A stretch of 64,000 bases of DNA, taken from Diaporthe sp. PMI_573. Its lineage: Eukaryota > Ascomycota > Sordariomycetes > Diaporthales > Diaporthaceae. Position numbers and translations under genes: made by a program. How positions within the stretch are numbered: the first letter of the stretch is position 1; each line of letters starts with the position of its first letter. The notes beneath the pieces were generated by a model that did no database searches, was not told where the DNA came from, and saw only the letters and a program-made list of their open reading frames with translations. Location: assembly GCA_021399435.1 (NCBI GenBank), contig JAJTUP010000021.1:186001-250000 (forward strand), read 5' to 3'. Shown here one piece after another: positions 53,750 through 64,000 of this stretch.

Positions 53750-53926
53750 ATATGCGTATATATTATTTGCTACGGCCAGACGGGCTCTGGCAAGTTGTAT
53801 CTTACTGACAGGCTTGTCGAGTACTTGGCGACTAAGCTGTTTGGCGATGATGGTAAGCCGCTGTTTGGCCTGAAGGGGACGTGGGTTGAGCTATATAACA
53901 ATAAAGCTATAGACCTTTTTTGCTAG
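53750..53926 (+). pseudogene. Kinesin motor-domain fragment
   Basis: One frame reads ICYGQTGSGKLYLTDRL, then KPLFGLKGTWVELYNNKAIDLF, and stops at TAG 53924-53926. YGQTGSGK is the P-loop of kinesin motors, where the next residue is normally Thr but is Leu here. ELYNNKAIDLF corresponds to the ELYNExVxDLL segment about 55 residues later. The spacing is close to the family's. Nothing upstream or downstream continues the motor, so this is a short relic, not a functional gene. The flanks are AT-rich. Confidence 0.7.
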
Positions 53927-54010
53927 CAGAAATCCTTATACTAGCTTAGGCTTGTGTGTAAATACGATGAGTTTAAACACGATTAGATGTGTTTGCCGTC
54001 TGCCGACGAG

Positions 54011-54041
54011 TAATCTGCTTATATAATCTGCTTATATAAGC
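54011..54041. repeat. Direct repeat of TAATCTGCTTATA
   Basis: Two adjacent copies of taatctgcttata within an AT-rich stretch. Confidence 0.8.
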
Positions 54042-54515
54042 GGGTTTCTACCCTCTAACAACAATTCGAGGAGCCAACGCTATTCCTATAGTATCCCACA
54101 AGAAATCCGGGAACAGGCAAATGTGTCTGTTCTGGTAAATTTAAACAATATAGATACATATGCGACCCATGATCTGCAAGCAGTGCCACTTCCTGAGTGC
54201 CCTCGATTCACGTGAGATTGTTCTGTGCCGATCTCGTTATCCGTGAATTGCCCCGTGCCCAGCTGGGGCAGGGCAAGGGTCCGGCTGAAGCTTACCGATT
54301 AGAGTAGGAAATGTGAGGAAATTTCCCCGCAACATCGCACACGGCTGCCCGGGCGGCATCCTGTGCCGGCAATCCCGAGGCCGGGGTGACATTGTGGCAG
54401 GTGCTGTTCACGCTCCTATCTCTCATACACGCCTCCATCCACTTCTTAGACGTCACACTCAGGGTATCCTGACTACATCACGAAGGCGAGGTAATCTCGC
54501 AGACGTTACTTCACG

Positions 54516-56126
54516 ATGTTGACTGGTTCTGAAGTTGCGAAGCACAAGTCCAACGACTCATGCTGGATCGTGATACACGGCAAGGTCTATGATATCACAG
54601 GTTTCCTGGACAAGCACCCTGGTGGGCAAAGCATCCTTCTGAGGCAAGGCGGAGCTGTGAGTCCACACAGAACGACCCGGCCAGGGCAAGTATTGACAAC
54701 CATCCATAGGACGCCACAGCCGAGTTTGACAAGATACACTCCTTGGAGATCATTGAAGACTTGCCCGATGGCAGCCTCAAGGGCGAGCTGGATCCTTCGA
54801 CGGCGGATTCACTAAATGCCCCGGCGATCCCATCAAAACCCACAGCAGCAGCCGGCAGTAAAAAGGTGAAGCCCCTGTCGCTCTGCGTCAGAGTCAGCGA
54901 CTTCCGAGCCGAGGCTGAGAAGGTCCTGGACCGTCGGTCATGGATCTACGTCACCAGCAGCGCGAACGCGGGCCTCTCCCTCCAGGGAAACATCGACTCC
55001 TGGTCCAGGGTCACCTTCCGACCGAGGATACTACGCAATGTGGCCAGCATATCTACGAAGTCGTCCCTTCTCGGCAACCCCTCCCTCGTGCCCTTCTTCG
55101 TCTCACCAATGGGTACGATGGGCATGTCACATCCTAATGGAGAGTTTGAGCTGGTGAACGCGTTGGCACGGAAAGGCGTGCACGGAATCACGTCAACAGC
55201 GAGCACCAAGCCTTTGGAGAGTATTAAGCAATCCCACACGAAAGAACTGAATAGAATCGGCGGAGAGTCGACCAGCCCATCCAGGCTGTTTTTCCAGCTT
55301 TATATCCCGACGGATAGGGAAAAAGCTGTGGATTTGGTCCGGAAGGTGAAACAGGCCGGTTACAAGGGCCTCTTCATCACCGTTGACACGGCCGTGTTGG
55401 GAAAGAGGACGGAGGATCGAAGGAAGCAGGCTGACGAGGCGCTGGAGGACGGGCTAGATCACAGCACATTTTCGACGTCTGTAGGCAAGGAGAACAACGA
55501 GAACGTGTTCTCGCCCGCGGTTGGTGCGCGACCGGTCCCGGGGCAGTTGAGCCCGATGGTCACCTGGGAGGACCTGGAGTGGATCAGGGAGGAGTGGCCA
55601 GGTCCGATCGTCCTGAAAGGCATCCAGACGGCCGAGGATGCAAAGCTAGCGGCCGAGAACGACTGCCAGGGCATCCTGCTCAGCAACCACGGCGGGAGAC
55701 AGCAGCACACGGCCCCGAGCGCCTTGTCCACTTTGTTGGAAATCCGGACGTACTGCCCCGAAGTGCTCGAGAAGATGGAGATCTACTTGGATGGCGGGTG
55801 CCGCGACGGCGCGGATGTGCTCAAAGCCTTGGCACTGGGTGCGACAGCAGTCGGGTTTGGGCGGCCTTTCTTTTGTGCGATGGCTGCTTATGGTGGTCAA
55901 GGAGTCGAGCGATGCATAGACAGTAAGTGTGAGAACCGGTTCCATGTCACTTGATGGGATGGATGCTGACTGAAGAATTATAGTACTCTCGGAAGAATTG
56001 GCTCTGGGAATGGCGCTATTGGGCGTGACTTCGCTCGACCAGCTGCGGCCAGAGATGGTCAATGCCAGCCGGCTCCTCAACGAGATGTGGAGACCAGAGG
56101 TGCCTTCGATTCTGAGCAGATTGTAG
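54516..56126 (+). CDS. Cytochrome b5/FMN L-lactate (2-hydroxyacid) dehydrogenase, flavocytochrome b2 type
   Basis: Exons 54516-54656, 54710-55922 and 55984-56126 give 498 residues. Introns are 53 bp (GTGAGT...CCATAG) and 61 bp (GTAAGT...TTATAG). The N-terminal cytochrome b5 domain has heme ligands His34 (KHPGG) and His57 (FDKIHS); the first intron lies between them. The FMN-dependent TIM barrel follows from about residue 105: [79 protein letters not shown] with the catalytic His and Arg, and [21 protein letters not shown]. It oxidises L-lactate or a related 2-hydroxyacid and passes electrons through heme. Unlike yeast CYB2 it begins directly with the b5 domain and has no visible mitochondrial presequence, so a cytosolic location or another substrate is possible. 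Confidence 0.92.
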
Positions 56127-56496
56127 TCAAGATGACGGCGCACAGACCGTGTAGCTTAGAGGCTGTCTTTGTGCGATGATTAGTCTCTCCAGCGTCTGTG
56201 CATCCGCTGCGTTGACGGAATAGACTGAGCTTGAGCTTCCATGACCTCGAGACCTTGCCCCTTTGTGTTCAAGCAGTAGCCAGTCTTGGTTCATCAACTT
56301 TGGTCCGCGCCTGATAAGACCGTCGTGCCCCAGGAACACCAGAGCTGGAACCCCCCACGAGTCTTCTTTCCCGAGCTGGGATGTCTCAAGAATTTCAGAT
56401 GGTATCATGATCTGCAGAAGCGCACACCGTTTTCATTGCTTCCGAACATATTATCCTTAGTGTATGGCCTGTCAGCCACGATATTAATCTGCCAAG
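56127..56496. other. Intergenic region
   Basis: 370 bp between two genes on the same strand; no gene seen. Confidence 0.45.
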
Positions 56497-58748
56497 ATGG
56501 CCTACTCAAGCATCGGCGACCTTATCCCGCAGCTAATCAACCTCACAACTGGTGCCACAAGCATAGCAGGAGGGCAGAATTTTACGCGCTGCTGCCTCGT
56601 TGCCATTAATCAGTCCTTATTCACCGGGCCAGACGGAACACTATCGCTGAGCACTCCGGCACACTTTCAGCCGTCGCCCTTGAACACCCAAGAACTCGAA
56701 CATGCCTTGTCCGATGACTTGAGCTTCCCGTGCGGCGCTTCCCGAGGCAGAAGCCCGGTTGTGGTCAGAGTTCCATACGACTGGTGTCAATATCAGTGCG
56801 GAGGCTGGGAAATAAGCCGTACCAGTGTACCTCAGCAATGGGTTGGGCCCCTAGTTCAGTTCATTCTGCCAAGCCTTGCATTTTGCCTAAGTATACCGAG
56901 GGCAAGCCAGCTGAGGATGCCAGATGTGATAGGTCGAGTGCGCCCTTGGAGCCTGATCTGGTTTGCTACGTCCTGGATCAGGTTGCTGTGGGCCCTTCTG
57001 CTCACAGCGGTCGACACAATTGTATGGCTGTCCATCTGCTTCGCGTTCGCTGGGCCAATGCTCCTGAGTGCGATGTATGAGTATGCGCTAGACAGGAAAG
57101 TTTTGGGGTTTCTCGACGAGTTCAAGGCAAGGGGGAAACGCGATGGGGCAAAAACCTCCCCGAGGCTGACTGCGCAGTTACTATTGGCGGTGGCGCTCGG
57201 AAACTTACGAATATCCACCGGCCGGAGAATATCCATGGTCTCTCAATGGGACGCGGAGACCCACCGGAGAAGGTTATCTATTGGGGATATCCTTAAAGAC
57301 AACACTTGGAGCAGGGTGATGGCCATGGTTGACGAAGATGAATCAGATACCGCCTGGTTGGGTGGCAAAGTTCGGCTGTCGACGAAGCTGAGGGCAATCA
57401 TCGACTCGCATGCAAGGTCTGTCCACTTCTTGAAAAGCATGATATATGGCCACATTTTGATCTTGGTGGCCACAGATTTGGAACAACCATTGGGGCGCCG
57501 GCCCTCTTCTTCGTCGGTGCCTTTGTATACACCATGCTAGGTATTCAAAACAGAGTGGACGTTGACACAGCTCATGCCTTGGCCTTGGGAATGTGTAAGT
57601 CACAGAAAGCTGAGAGGCTGGGCCTATACTCACATTTTGACCAGGGTGGACGACGGTCCCGCATCTAGCCATAGTCTCCTGTGCCTTGTTAGCCTCCCCC
57701 GACCCCAGCACTCTGCGAAGCATTGTCTGGGATGGCGGTGCTATAGCGTCACGGGAGAAGTCGGAACGAGGCTCCTGGGACTCAATGAAAAAGAAAGCTG
57801 GAGGCTTTGTCCTAGGCAGATGGCTTCTGAAAACGACGGCAAGGTATAAACTGACCGAGTCCATGTACGACGGCCAATTCAAAACAGTCACCCTGTTGAG
57901 CCGCGGCCCAAATAAGAAGCGTTGGGTAGAAGAGGCCATTAGAGACTACACCGCCCACTTTGAGGAGCTTGGCGACGGATCGATGCAACCGGAAACAATT
58001 CGCAAGCGACTGGGCATGGGACTTGGAGACCACTGCTACATCGCAGCTGGGAGTGCTATCCTGATGATGGTCCCATCTGTGCTGGCATTTCTGACATCGC
58101 ACAACACGCCCCGGAAGGGAATATCTTGTTACAGCGGCACATATCTAATATACGCCATCACTCAAATCATCGAGTGCCTCTTTTGGGTCTGGGAAGCCTG
58201 GCTAAAGCGCATGTATGGCGAGAGGTGGTCAGAAGCGCGGACCCGGGCCAAAACGATCAGCTGGTGCGGTCAGATATTTATAGGGTTCTTTGCTATTCTC
58301 ACAGCGGTTGTGGGTACCCTTTTTCAACTGCTTGGGGTATACAGGATGTGCGCCTGCAAGGTAACTTCTTGTTCTTGCGCCTTTCAACACTTTCCGCGGA
58401 CCAAAGCAATTAACACGTGTGGAGCAGGTACCGTTCAGATACTGGCTGGACACAGATGCACCAGGGGCCTATGTTGATTTGAGTGCCGAGGGAGAGATGA
58501 GTATGAAAAATGCCCAGCAATGGTGGCTGGCGCTTGGTTGGGTATCAGTTGGTTGTATTTGTTCCGTCTATGTGTTTGCTTGGTGGCATCAACGGAGGCT
58601 GCGAGAAATTTTCAGGGTGCAAGCCGAAAGCCTGGATGAAGGCCAGAGTGCTGCTCAACTCACGCTGGAGGAGAGCTACGAGACCATGACCAAGGGATCA
58701 CAGGCTCACTGGGATAATTTGGGTTCTTATGCCCAAAACCAGGCGTAG
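56497..58748 (+). CDS. Fungal polytopic membrane protein, unknown function
   Basis: Exons 56497-57416, 57476-57594, 57645-58360 and 58428-58748 give 691 residues. Introns are 59 bp (weak donor GTCTGT, acceptor CCACAG), 50 bp (GTAAGT...GACCAG) and 67 bp (GTAACT...GAGCAG). The first is needed to reach the frame FGTTIGAPALFFVGAFVYT, then LALGMW-WTTVPHLAIVSCALLAS, a pattern I associate with an uncharacterised fungal membrane-protein family. About eight hydrophobic spans can be counted: two in exon 1, one in exon 2, several in exon 3 up to LLGVYRMCACK, and a last one (WWLALGWVSVGCICSVYVFAWW). The N-terminal region before the first span has paired cysteines (NFTRCC, WCQYQCGGW), perhaps extracellular. 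No transporter signature is seen. Confidence 0.75.
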
Positions 58749-59734
58749 AGGCAATGAGAAAGAAAAGATACTGCCTTCAAAATTGTAATAAGATCGATGG
58801 CAAATTTCGTTTGGTGGGAAACCGCGGCATTGTTCCCCAGTATGTACATAGAATCTCGAGACCCATCACTTGCCCTCTATCTGCCACACATGATTCATCC
58901 TCCCAGCATTGATCTCACTTGTCCCATAAATTTCCCATTTCGGCCATCACCTGGAATGTTGCTTGTGCTCAATGAAATTGTCGGAAAGTCACTGAATTAC
59001 TTTCAAGTCATTTCTTTTCAGTTGCCTCTATTCCACTTCTTCAGCACTTACGTATGGACTCCTTATATAGGGCAAATGTGGTTAGTAATTTGACGAATTA
59101 CTTAAATGAAAACCTTATTTATTTCAGAGTAAATGGCCCAAGGGTTCCGCGGCGCAATTTCACCCAACTGGCTTTGGACATGAGCACAAAACTGCTTGCT
59201 TGCAGTCGCATTGTGGAAATATATACAGCAATGTATGTGTGTAAAACCCTCAAAACAACCGAAATGAATTTTTCATGAAACGGAACCATTATACAAATAT
59301 TCTATATGCCTTAAATGAAGCCAGTCACATTGGAATCTAAGCCATCTGCGTCTGCCTGTTATGATGTAGCTGGCCCGGCCGTATGAGGAACACTCTATCT
59401 GGGCATGAATGCAAATATATAGGTTTTTGGATATCAGAGAGCCACATCCGAAACTTGACCCCAACTCCTTTGTAGGAATAAACTTATTTTCAAAACAAGC
59501 CCCGTGATACAATGTGGTGTGGAGGGGGTGGGGGGCTGGCGAGTAATTGCCGGTCACACGGTGCCTGTCGTTGCGACGTCATTTTTATTAACGTCATGTT
59601 CGAGATATGCACCCAGGAACATGGAGTGGACATCTCCATTGATGTCGCGGGTATCAACGATAATATCTCTGATCATGGTTTGTCAGCGCAGGATGTATAT
59701 TCCGTATACCGCCCCGTCAGACATCTAGTTGCCT
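58749..59734. other. Non-coding region
   Basis: About 1 kb with no supportable gene. Confidence 0.45.
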
Positions 59735-60451
59735 TCGATCAACCTGTGTTATTCAAATAGAAGGCCAATTTCGAGTCATGAATTCGGAACCAGGTGAGAA
59801 TCCTTACTTCTGTAGTGATATAGCGGCTGTATTCGGGAAAGAGTCTCCGAAGGTAGTCGAGCAGGGTATCTTTCCGCAGTTTGTAACCGTCAATGGTGTC
59901 AATGGTCATTGAAGCCATGCTGTACCTCTCCTCAGGCTGTTTTGACCACACGAAACAAATCCCTGTGAGGTTTTTCAATAGCAGTGACGGCTCGTTGTCA
60001 AGGACTCGCGTTGGCTTGCAGCTAGGCACACTCGTCCTCGGAAAAGGAAAACACGGCAGGGCAGATTTTATGAAACCCTGACGCACTGGTGGCATGCGTG
60101 GGGGCTGTGCCTGGTGCTTGCATCTTCAGCTGTGTCGGGAGGGTGAGACCGGGGCTGGTGACCCCCTGAGTGTTGCTGCAATTGGCTGCGTCTCCGGCTG
60201 TGGCAATCACAACAGCAGCTTAGATGTGAGCAAATTTCTGCAAGAAGGCAGCCATTCACGAACTCCAAGGTCTCTGCCACCGATGTGTCATCAGCCGCAT
60301 ATGGGTGGAGGCCGGCACAGTTGATAGGCTCCACTGCCTTGAGGATCGATGGCACGGAGAATACTGCGGCCTCCTGGCGTGGGACGTCGAGCCGAGGAGA
60401 ACCAGAGGCTTCGGCAGGGAATGGTGACAGCACCAAGGCGCTTACAAACAT
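59735..60451 (-). other. Possible small multi-exon gene, model unresolved
   Basis: On the minus strand three coding-like stretches lie in order. First, from the Met at 60451, a weak signal-like N-terminus leads to ILKAVEPINCAGLHPYAAD and SVAETLEFVNGCLL with cysteines (to about 60220). Second, CSNTQGVTSPGLTLPTQ in another frame (about 60190-60025). Third, SLLLKNLTGICFVWSKQPEE and DTLLDYLRRLFPEYSRYITTE (about 60000-59808), followed by a good donor (GTAAGG) and an acceptor (AACACAG) near 59748. The pieces resemble a small secreted cysteine-containing protein, but I could not join all of them with convincing introns. It may be decayed. Confidence 0.3.
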
Positions 60452-60853
60452 ACTCCCATCAGATCCACTGCCCCCACCCTCTCGCGCTGATCGCAGGTGA
60501 AATATGCCGGCTGGGCCTTGACTGAATCATCTTGATCAGATATTCTGTCTTGATCCAGACCCTATATTTACTTCCATGCGGCATGTCTTATTATGTCAAT
60601 ACACAACTTGTGGATTTAATGTTACATCACATTGTTTCGGCCACTGGATTTGTCAAGCCAGAGGATTGGGCCCCTGTGATCTGGCAGACATGTTCAACGT
60701 TGCGTTGAAACGATACTCTGAAAAGTGTTGCATAACCTTCATCTTTCCTCACTCTCCCTCTCAGTCTCGTTATCAACCAGAGAGTTTTTGGAAAGCTGGA
60801 ATATCAAGAAAGGACCCTCCTCAAATTACATGGTGGTGGCCTTGGTCGGCCTC
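60452..60853. other. Intergenic region
   Basis: Nothing supportable; the 3' flank of the following minus-strand gene is at its right edge. Confidence 0.4.
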
Positions 60854-62425
60854 TTAGTTAGCATTGCCTTCTCCACTACTATCGCCAGACGCAGACGATG
60901 CGTCAACAACTGCAAACCGCTTTGACATTTTCTCCTCCCACGCCGCCTTGGAGCCATCTAAAAGCGCGTCAATAGTTGGGACATGGAACGGTTCAGACAC
61001 AAATACTCACATATAGCAGCCACGACCAGGTCAATAACCACAGGCACAAATTGAGCCAACCCCAACACCTGGCCCACACTCCACTTCGAGTTCTTAAAAG
61101 TCTCCCCCGCAATCACACCGTCACTGAGAGTCAGGAACGTGAGGAGACCGAGCAACAGCCACATCATCAGTTGTGCTGAGAAAACCTGCAGTGCTTTCAA
61201 CTGGAAAGTCAACATCCGTTCAGGGCTCCTGTGACCGTGACTGTCTGCGCCCCTGGCCTGAGTCTTTTGAAGCATACTCCAACCCCTTGTAGACGTTCTT
61301 CTGTCTCGTACAATACCCGATTCTGATAATTTGGTGTAGACCCAAAGCGCGAGGTTTAGTAATAATTGTGATTGCGCGGCAATGACGAAGCCCAGATTCT
61401 GTTGCAATTGTCTTGGAAGATTTTGAGTGCAGAGATTCCATAGATACTGGATATTTCCAGTCTTTGTAGGAGAGAGCGCGTACGGTTTCAAAGATCTATA
61501 CCACAAGAAGAACAGGATACTAGATGTAATTGTGAACACCGCCACAAGGGACCACAGGAGAAGCCGGAGGCTCTTCCTCCGCAGCGTATCACCGCTCGTG
61601 CATTGCAGTATCAATGGGGGAAAGACCGAGAGAAGGGCCACGATGATAGCGTTCCAGAGCGAGGGGGAAAACGCGTTGTCCAGCTGATCGGGATCTCTGA
61701 AGGCTGAGCCAAAGCGGTACGTTGCTGCGACGATGATGGCCACGGCAAAAATGAGGGAGGCATCGAGAAAACCGCTGATGGTCTCTCGGAACCAGCCTAC
61801 AATCCTGGCATGGCGGGAGCGTTTGCTGAACAGCCTCAATGTGGCTGAGCCCAAGATGAGAGGATATACGGTCGACATTGCGGCTATAAGGTAATAGGTA
61901 AACATCATCTGTGAAGTTCTCGGTTTAGGAGCAGTACTCGCAAAATGATCGAGAGATCAAACTCACCCCTATGCCCGCCAAGTCAGGGTCACCCTCGACT
62001 TCCAGCTGCTCACAAACTTGACGAGTGCAAATAGGCACCATACTCCATGCCCTTCCAGTGATAGCGTTTTCTGGATTAGTTGCATTCTGCCAGCTCCAGG
62101 CCCAGATCAGGAGCGTCGCTGGGGTGGGGGGCGAGTCCAGCCAGTCTGCGGGCACAAGTGACCTCGCGAAGGCAACGGTCGTGTTGCCTGGTATATGATC
62201 GAAGCGCTGCTCCAGACCAGCGGCCGCGACGAACTTTCCGATGGCAGAGCAGTCTGACCAGTCGAGTCTTTCAGAAGGGGGTGCTACCCAGGTGGTATTC
62301 GGGCTCCAGTCCTGACCTGGCTCAAGGAACATTGTATTAATAATGGTTCTGTAGACGTCGACAAAGATTTCAAAAATGAGGCTGTGGTTTCGCTGCGCTG
62401 CTTCTTCAGTTACTGGAAATTGCAC
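60854..62425 (-). CDS. Polytopic membrane protein with glycosylated N-terminal domain, unknown function
   Basis: Exons 62425-61967, 61908-61011 and 60957-60854 give 486 residues. Introns are 58 bp (GTGAGT...TTCACAG) and 53 bp (GTGAGT, ATTGAC branch, TTTTAG). Reading ahead, exon 1 (153 residues) is a soluble-looking domain with sequons (NHS, NTT, NAT) and several cysteines (SDCSA, PICTRQVCEQ). Exon 2 begins MMFTYYLIAAMSTVYPLIL and carries seven hydrophobic spans to VVIDLVVAAIYG. Exon 3 gives a short polar tail (KAAWEEKMSKRF...). The start at 62425 may not be the true one: no signal peptide precedes the sequon-rich part, and an upstream exon is possible. Its plan resembles the gene at 56497 without clear sequence identity. 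Function unknown. Confidence 0.72.
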
Positions 62426-64000
62426 GAGAGAAATCCGTTGGGCAATCCTAGGGCTCCATTGATTTAAAGCAACTTTACGGAATGTGGCCTCCTTTTACTC
62501 CCTGGTGGTCCCTAGTTCATCCATCAGCTGGGCTTGGCAACGCGAAATACCAGATTTGCATTGCCCCCAACAACCCCTTTCGTGCAGTTATTCTGTTGGG
62601 GGCCGAGTCAATTAGTGGCTGCCGTGGATTCTTGACTTATTATATGTCTAGGCAGCTACCAAGAACTTACGGGTCAATGTGGGAATACAAGAGAAATCAT
62701 GCAGTGATACCACACTCCAAAGCCTTGCCATTGCTGCCACGCTTTGTGCTTGTTTGTCGCTCAATTATAGCGGCAGCTTACCTTACGTGTCCTTGCCATT
62801 GATGGCTTGTAGACGCGATCTTCCAATGGCTCCCTCTATCAATGATTGGGGAAGGAAATCAAGAGTAACACGCCTTTGCTACCACTTTGTTTCATTGGGG
62901 AACACCTTAATGTGCAGACTCTGGTCGCCTTTTCTACGTACTCCAAATCTTAATGATGCACCCGATAGTACCTTCAAGGCTGGCACCGAGTGTTGAAATC
63001 GCTCGGTGTGTGGTTGGGCCCTGGTAGTTCCGATATAAGTAGAGATTTAGATGATACTGTGGAAAGGAGTCTCATGAGCCTACACCGGGAGCCGCTTACA
63101 GTCTCATGCTATTGAGCATGCCCTATGGACTGTGAACCTTGTTTGCTCGACTGATGTCTGCATCGCTTCCATGTCATTCCTGGGACGCTTCCACAAATGC
63201 ATGGTTTCATCAGGCTTCTGAATTCGACCCATGTTCAACTGGCCGAGAGCCAGAAATATTGTATTTTGTCCCTTCTGCATGGGTGGAAACTCTGGGCTAT
63301 GGTGTGGTCAGCTCACATGGACGAGACAAGCAAGATAATATAATTTTGAGATCTCAAGAGATCGACTACGAAGATTAGAGCAAGACAATGCACCCAGAGA
63401 CACAGACCTCGACAAATAAAATTTGAATTGTTCAAGCCAGTCAGAGAGGAAACTCTTGTTCTACTGTGTTGCTTGTATAGCTCTGGAGTCTCCTAGATCT
63501 GCTCTCGAAAGACCGAGAATAGTTGTAGTCTAAAGCCACTTAGTTGCAGGGCCTCCCTCAAGTACCATCTTTTCAATTGGAGTCTTGCGTGGTCGATTGA
63601 CTATGAGGTTCAGATCGAAACTTGGTGTGCACGCGTTCGGCTTCAGTAAAATCGTTTTCAAAGTCAACCTATCCCGAAGTTGGCCAAGCGTTACAGACAT
63701 CTCGAGGCTCGGCGATGGCAGCTCATTGAAGCCTACCAATGCCAAACCGCAAAAGACGGCCCAAACACATCTAGCATCTGTTGTCTGCAGCAAGTTTCTT
63801 GCCTTTCTACTGCCAATCACCCTTTCCGTTTGGGTGGTACAGCAAAACCTCCTGAGGAAGACCTGCGTGCTATGACGTGCTTCGTGCAGCAATCTGGGCA
63901 CCCGCGAAGAGTGCAACACCTTGCTTCTGATACATAAGAACCCATCCTAATCTCAGTATTGAGGCTCTGTCGAGTTCTTTGCAATTTCCTCTCTCCGAAC
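62426..64000. other. Terminal region without supportable genes
   Basis: Several frames of 80-130 codons overlap on both strands (for example at 63530-63919), but none shows a family motif, signal peptide or consistent splice sites. A gene running off the right edge cannot be excluded. Confidence 0.4.

Larger units (their letters stand above)
53176..54515. other. Intergenic region with a kinesin relic
   Basis: Apart from the kinesin-like fragment at 53750-53926 and a small tandem repeat at 54011-54041 (atctgcttatata twice), no gene is seen. Confidence 0.5.

Noticed and set aside
57417..57500. Frameshift in the polytopic protein at 56497
   Set aside because: A 59-bp intron with donor GTCTGT and acceptor CCACAG gives the expected FGTTIGAP continuation, so damage need not be assumed.
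59512..59760. + strand frame with an acyl-carrier-like GVDISIDVAG...DHGLSAQD stretch
   Set aside because: It lacks the DSL serine motif of carrier proteins and overlaps a better minus-strand candidate.
63530..63919. 129-codon minus-strand frame
   Set aside because: No signal peptide, domain or splice signals, and an equally long frame lies opposite.
1..64000. tRNA, rRNA or CRISPR features
   Set aside because: No B-box/A-box pairs with a cloverleaf, no rRNA-like stretch and no regularly spaced repeats were seen; the organism is a fungus, where CRISPR arrays are not expected.

Overview
The window is nuclear DNA of a filamentous ascomycete, most like a Sordariomycete. Genes are monocistronic and carry 0-3 short introns (about 50-165 bp) with GTRNGT donors and CTAAC/CTGAC-like branch sites. 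Products include RTA1, Zn2Cys6, GT15/KTR, GH10, PAT1 and QUT/QA-type proteins. All intron/exon models below were built by hand from reading frame, splice consensus and remembered family motifs. No database search was run.

Layout: (1) 1-9.3 kb is an accessory region: an RTA1 membrane protein; about 2 kb of AT-rich, microsatellite-bearing DNA; a 5'-truncated secreted LPMO/chitin-binding-like gene; a DUF1772 gene broken by one frameshift; and a dead 2.2-kb pogo/Fot-type transposon with 70-bp terminal inverted repeats, inserted about 90 bp upstream of a DUF924 gene. (2) 9.3-26.7 kb is mostly housekeeping: a mitochondrial short/branched-chain acyl-CoA dehydrogenase, mitoribosomal uS12m, a KTR-type mannosyltransferase, the decapping activator PAT1, Pol III subunit RPC37/RPC5, a single-pass surface protein, and an acyltransferase-3 protein with an unusual sequon-rich loop. 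(3) 28.2-38.9 kb is a quinate/shikimate catabolic cluster: a shikimate dehydrogenase-like enzyme, a QUTR/QA-1S-type repressor built from the last three AROM domains, a QUTA/QA-1F-type Zn2Cys6 activator, 3-dehydroshikimate dehydratase, a SnoaL-like protein and a quinate/shikimate dehydrogenase. Candidate QA-1F binding sites lie in several of the promoters. The genes would take quinate or shikimate toward 3-dehydroshikimate and protocatechuate. No permease and no type II dehydroquinase are in the window. (4) 39.9-42.9 kb has a secreted GH10 xylanase and a small VOC protein.

(5) 43.3-54 kb looks lineage-specific: a multi-zinc-finger locus spread over three frames, three neighbouring single-pass proteins with low-complexity repeats and no recognised domain, and a relic of a kinesin motor domain. 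(6) 54.5-62.4 kb has a cytochrome b5/FMN L-lactate (2-hydroxyacid) dehydrogenase and two polytopic fungal-type membrane proteins, with an unresolved small gene between them. The last 1.6 kb shows nothing convincing. I saw no tRNA or rRNA gene.
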